Shown here piece by piece: positions 32,711-34,486 of a DNA stretch of 34,486 nucleotides (position 1 is its first letter; each line of letters begins with the position of its first letter). The stretch is from Blastocatellia bacterium (GTDB taxonomy: Bacteria; Acidobacteriota; Blastocatellia; RBC074): assembly GCA_016789725.1 (NCBI GenBank), contig JAEUQN010000029.1, positions 1 to 34,486 on the forward strand. Direction: 5' to 3'. Both the position numbers and the translations under genes were made by a program. The notes beneath the pieces were generated by a model, which worked only from the letters and a program-made list of their open reading frames with translations, did no database searches and was not told where the DNA came from.

Positions 32711-34486
32711 TTAAAAATCAATCCGCGCGCCCAATTGAATGCGACGCGGCGAATTCAACTGCGAATTCAGCACACCAAACTCATCATAGTTGCGCGGGTC
32801 TAGTTTCGGGTCATTGAAGAGGACGTGATTGAAAAGATTGAAGACCTCAACTGACACCGTGAATTTCGCGCGTTCGCCCAGGCGTGTTTCCTTGCCGACA
32901 CTCCAATCCAGGTTCCAACGCGACAACCCGCGTAAAGCGCCGCGTCCGTGCCGTCGGTCCAGCGCGGGATTAATTGGGCGAAAACTCTGCACTGCGGCTT
33001 CAGGATCGGCAAAGAAATTCAAGCCGTCACCATCCCGATGCACGCCTGTGATGAAAGATTTCTGCATCGGAATTGCCCCCGTAAAAGTGTTGTACACCGA
33101 GCTGCCACCAAAGCCATCGCTGCCCGCAATCACCGTCAGGGGCAAACCGCTGTGCGCCGAAAAGATGCCCGCCACATACCAACCACGCTTGAAGCTGTAT
33201 ACCCCACTGGCTTTGAAAATATGGCGCAAATCAAACAGCGACGGGCTGTAATCAATGTCAGGGTCGTAGCTGGATTGATATGGCGTCATATCGTTTTGCG
33301 TCAGACCGGGTACGTTGTCGAGTGATTTCGACAACGTGTAGTTCACATCAAAACTCACGCCTTTTGAGAATGGTTTATGCAATGCCACAAACAACGCGTG
33401 ATAGTTCGACCGCGCGGTTGACGTTCTCATCCACAAATCCTGCACTTGTACATTGGTCAATTGCGGCCCCGTCATCCAGCCGTTGGCAACAAACAAATCG
33501 GCCATGAACTGCTGCGCAAAACTGAGACGACCATCTCTGAAATTCAGAGCAAAGGTCTCTGTGCTGCCCGCGCCGTACAAGTTTTCAAAATAAGGCTGTG
33601 GCCTCAGATTGAACCGATCCACTTGCTTATCGCGCAAAACCCCGTCAATCGCCTGCGCCAGCGTTTGTCCTGATTTTGGATCAGTGAACATCAGTGGCAA
33701 CGAATTCAGATTTCCATTGGCATAGAGCCTGCGCCCAAAGCGTCCGATCCAGCCGACTTCCAGCAACAGATCGTGCGGCAATTCTCGTTGAATCGTTACA
33801 TCCCAGACGTGATGGCGCGGTGTTTTGATGTTTGGATCAACAGCCACCGAAACGATTTCATCCAACGTTTTTTCAGGCACAATCGGCGCAGTTAGTTTCG
33901 CTGCCACCATCGGCAACGGAATATGTCCGTCCACGCCAATCCGCCAGAACGCGCCGGTCGCGGTTTGCGGCTCCGTCACCACCTGCGTTTGTGAAAACCC
34001 AAGGCCGAGCGTCGGGATCGTAACCGTCTGAACCGTATTCGTGCGATCAAACATCAACGAATATCCGGCGCGAATCACGGTGCGATAATTGCCGAAGAGT
34101 TTATTCGTCAAAGCTGGATTCCACGCGATTGAAACGCGCGGCGAGACATTGGTGAAATCGGTGTCGAAGGCTGTCCGACGCCCGGTTTTATTGAGTGGAA
34201 CGAAGGCCAGATCAGGATTCCAGGATTCTCCGCGCAACGCTGCGCCGCGTTTAGTGTCGAGGTAGTTTTGATAATCAACCCATTCCCCGCTGTCTTTGTA
34301 CGTCAAGACTGTTTGTTTGCCGGAAGCTTCAACGGGCGGAGTTTGCCAGTTGTAAGTGAGGCCGTAGGTCAATGTGAATGATGGCTTCACGCGCCACGTA
34401 TCAGAAGCATAAAATTCGTATGCGCCCATTGTCGAACGCGTTTGCAACCCCGTCCCAAGCGGCTGCAAATTCAATTCGGCATCACG
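32711..34486 (-). CDS. TonB-dependent receptor, Oar-like, C-terminal part (5' end outside window)
   Basis: 591 residues are visible, and the frame stays open to the right edge (RDAE before the first in-frame TTG), so the start is missing. The visible part is the beta-barrel: ASDTWRVKPSFTLTYGLTYN near the edge, then PRVSIAWNPALTNKLFGNYR, HHVWDVTIQRELPHDLLLEV and VSFDVNYTLSKSLDNVPG. The end FTVSVEVFNLFNHVLFNDPK, then PRRIQLGARIDF, with a terminal Phe, is typical of outer-membrane barrels. The layout is that of the large Acidobacteria/Myxococcus Oar-like receptors, which usually carry an N-terminal carboxypeptidase-regulatory domain. The ligand is unknown. The CHAT gene follows after 5 bp. Confidence 0.93.
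   Translation of the reverse strand, partial: RDAELNLQPLGTGLQTRSTMGAYEFYASDTWRVKPSFTLTYGLTYNWQTPPVEASGKQTVLTYKDSGEWVDYQNYLDTKRGAALRGESWNPDLAFVPLNKTGRRTAFDTDFTNVSPRVSIAWNPALTNKLFGNYRTVIRAGYSLMFDRTNTVQTVTIPTLGLGFSQTQVVTEPQTATGAFWRIGVDGHIPLPMVAAKLTAPIVPEKTLDEIVSVAVDPNIKTPRHHVWDVTIQRELPHDLLLEVGWIGRFGRRLYANGNLNSLPLMFTDPKSGQTLAQAIDGVLRDKQVDRFNLRPQPYFENLYGAGSTETFALNFRDGRLSFAQQFMADLFVANGWMTGPQLTNVQVQDLWMRTSTARSNYHALFVALHKPFSKGVSFDVNYTLSKSLDNVPGLTQNDMTPYQSSYDPDIDYSPSLFDLRHIFKASGVYSFKRGWYVAGIFSAHSGLPLTVIAGSDGFGGSSVYNTFTGAIPMQKSFITGVHRDGDGLNFFADPEAAVQSFRPINPALDRRHGRGALRGLSRWNLDWSVGKETRLGERAKFTVSVEVFNLFNHVLFNDPKLDPRNYDEFGVLNSQLNSPRRIQLGARIDF

Overview
The window reads as a chromosomal segment of a Gram-negative soil-type bacterium, most likely an Acidobacteriota of the Blastocatellia type. 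The evidence is gene content: a VWFA protein of the acidobacterial kind, an Oar-like TonB-dependent receptor, MacB-type permeases without a fused ATPase, a TPR-CHAT protein with a signal peptide, a Uma2 nuclease, and AAA ATPases with Gly-Leu-rich membrane domains. The taxon is an inference; there is no rRNA or other marker here. I found no tRNA, rRNA, CRISPR array, transposase or phage gene.

Layout. 1-98: tail of a probable Gfo/Idh/MocA oxidoreductase and its terminator. 288-2901 (+): crotonase-family protein and fatty-acyl-CoA ligase, with a terminator-like hairpin between them. 2911-3636 (-): moaE behind a small exported protein. 3824-4576 (+): zinc-finger DnaC-like ATPase, divergent from the previous pair; both promoters can be seen. 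4677-5591 (-): lytic transglycosylase with a TTG start, a near-consensus promoter and a clear terminator. 5795-6532 (+): exported protein with a LecA/PA-IL-like domain. 6560-9062 (-): two MacB-like permeases. 9129-10675 (-): ABM monooxygenase, NIPSNAP protein and divergent SDR, tightly packed. 10847-11224 (-): BON-LysM protein.

11502-15971 (-): minor pseudopilin cluster fimT-pilV-pilW-pilX ending in a hairpin terminator. The PilX-like protein is very large. 16276-20770 (+): lipid kinase, exported repeat protein, BAX-inhibitor-1 family membrane protein, and a Yip1-like/TPR membrane protein.

20771-26198 (-): tatA/B, tatC, then a Uma2-family nuclease, a soluble AAA ATPase and a membrane-embedded AAA ATPase. 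Gaps downstream of tatC are 3 to 18 bp. The last three genes are the best candidate for an undescribed system: a nuclease-fold protein with two related NTPases, one anchored by a Gly-Leu-repeat membrane domain that is expanding through tandem DNA duplications. 26305-28416 (-): three-gene operon of exported proteins ending in a VWFA protein. 28740-30260 (-): exported PLAT-domain protein. 30429-34486 (-): TonB-dependent receptor (5' end outside the window) followed after 5 bp by an exported TPR-CHAT protein with an intact His/Cys dyad.

Much of the window concerns the cell envelope: Tat export, pilus assembly, peptidoglycan cleavage, outer-membrane uptake and several exported proteins of unknown role. 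No function was tested, and family assignments come from motifs read by eye.
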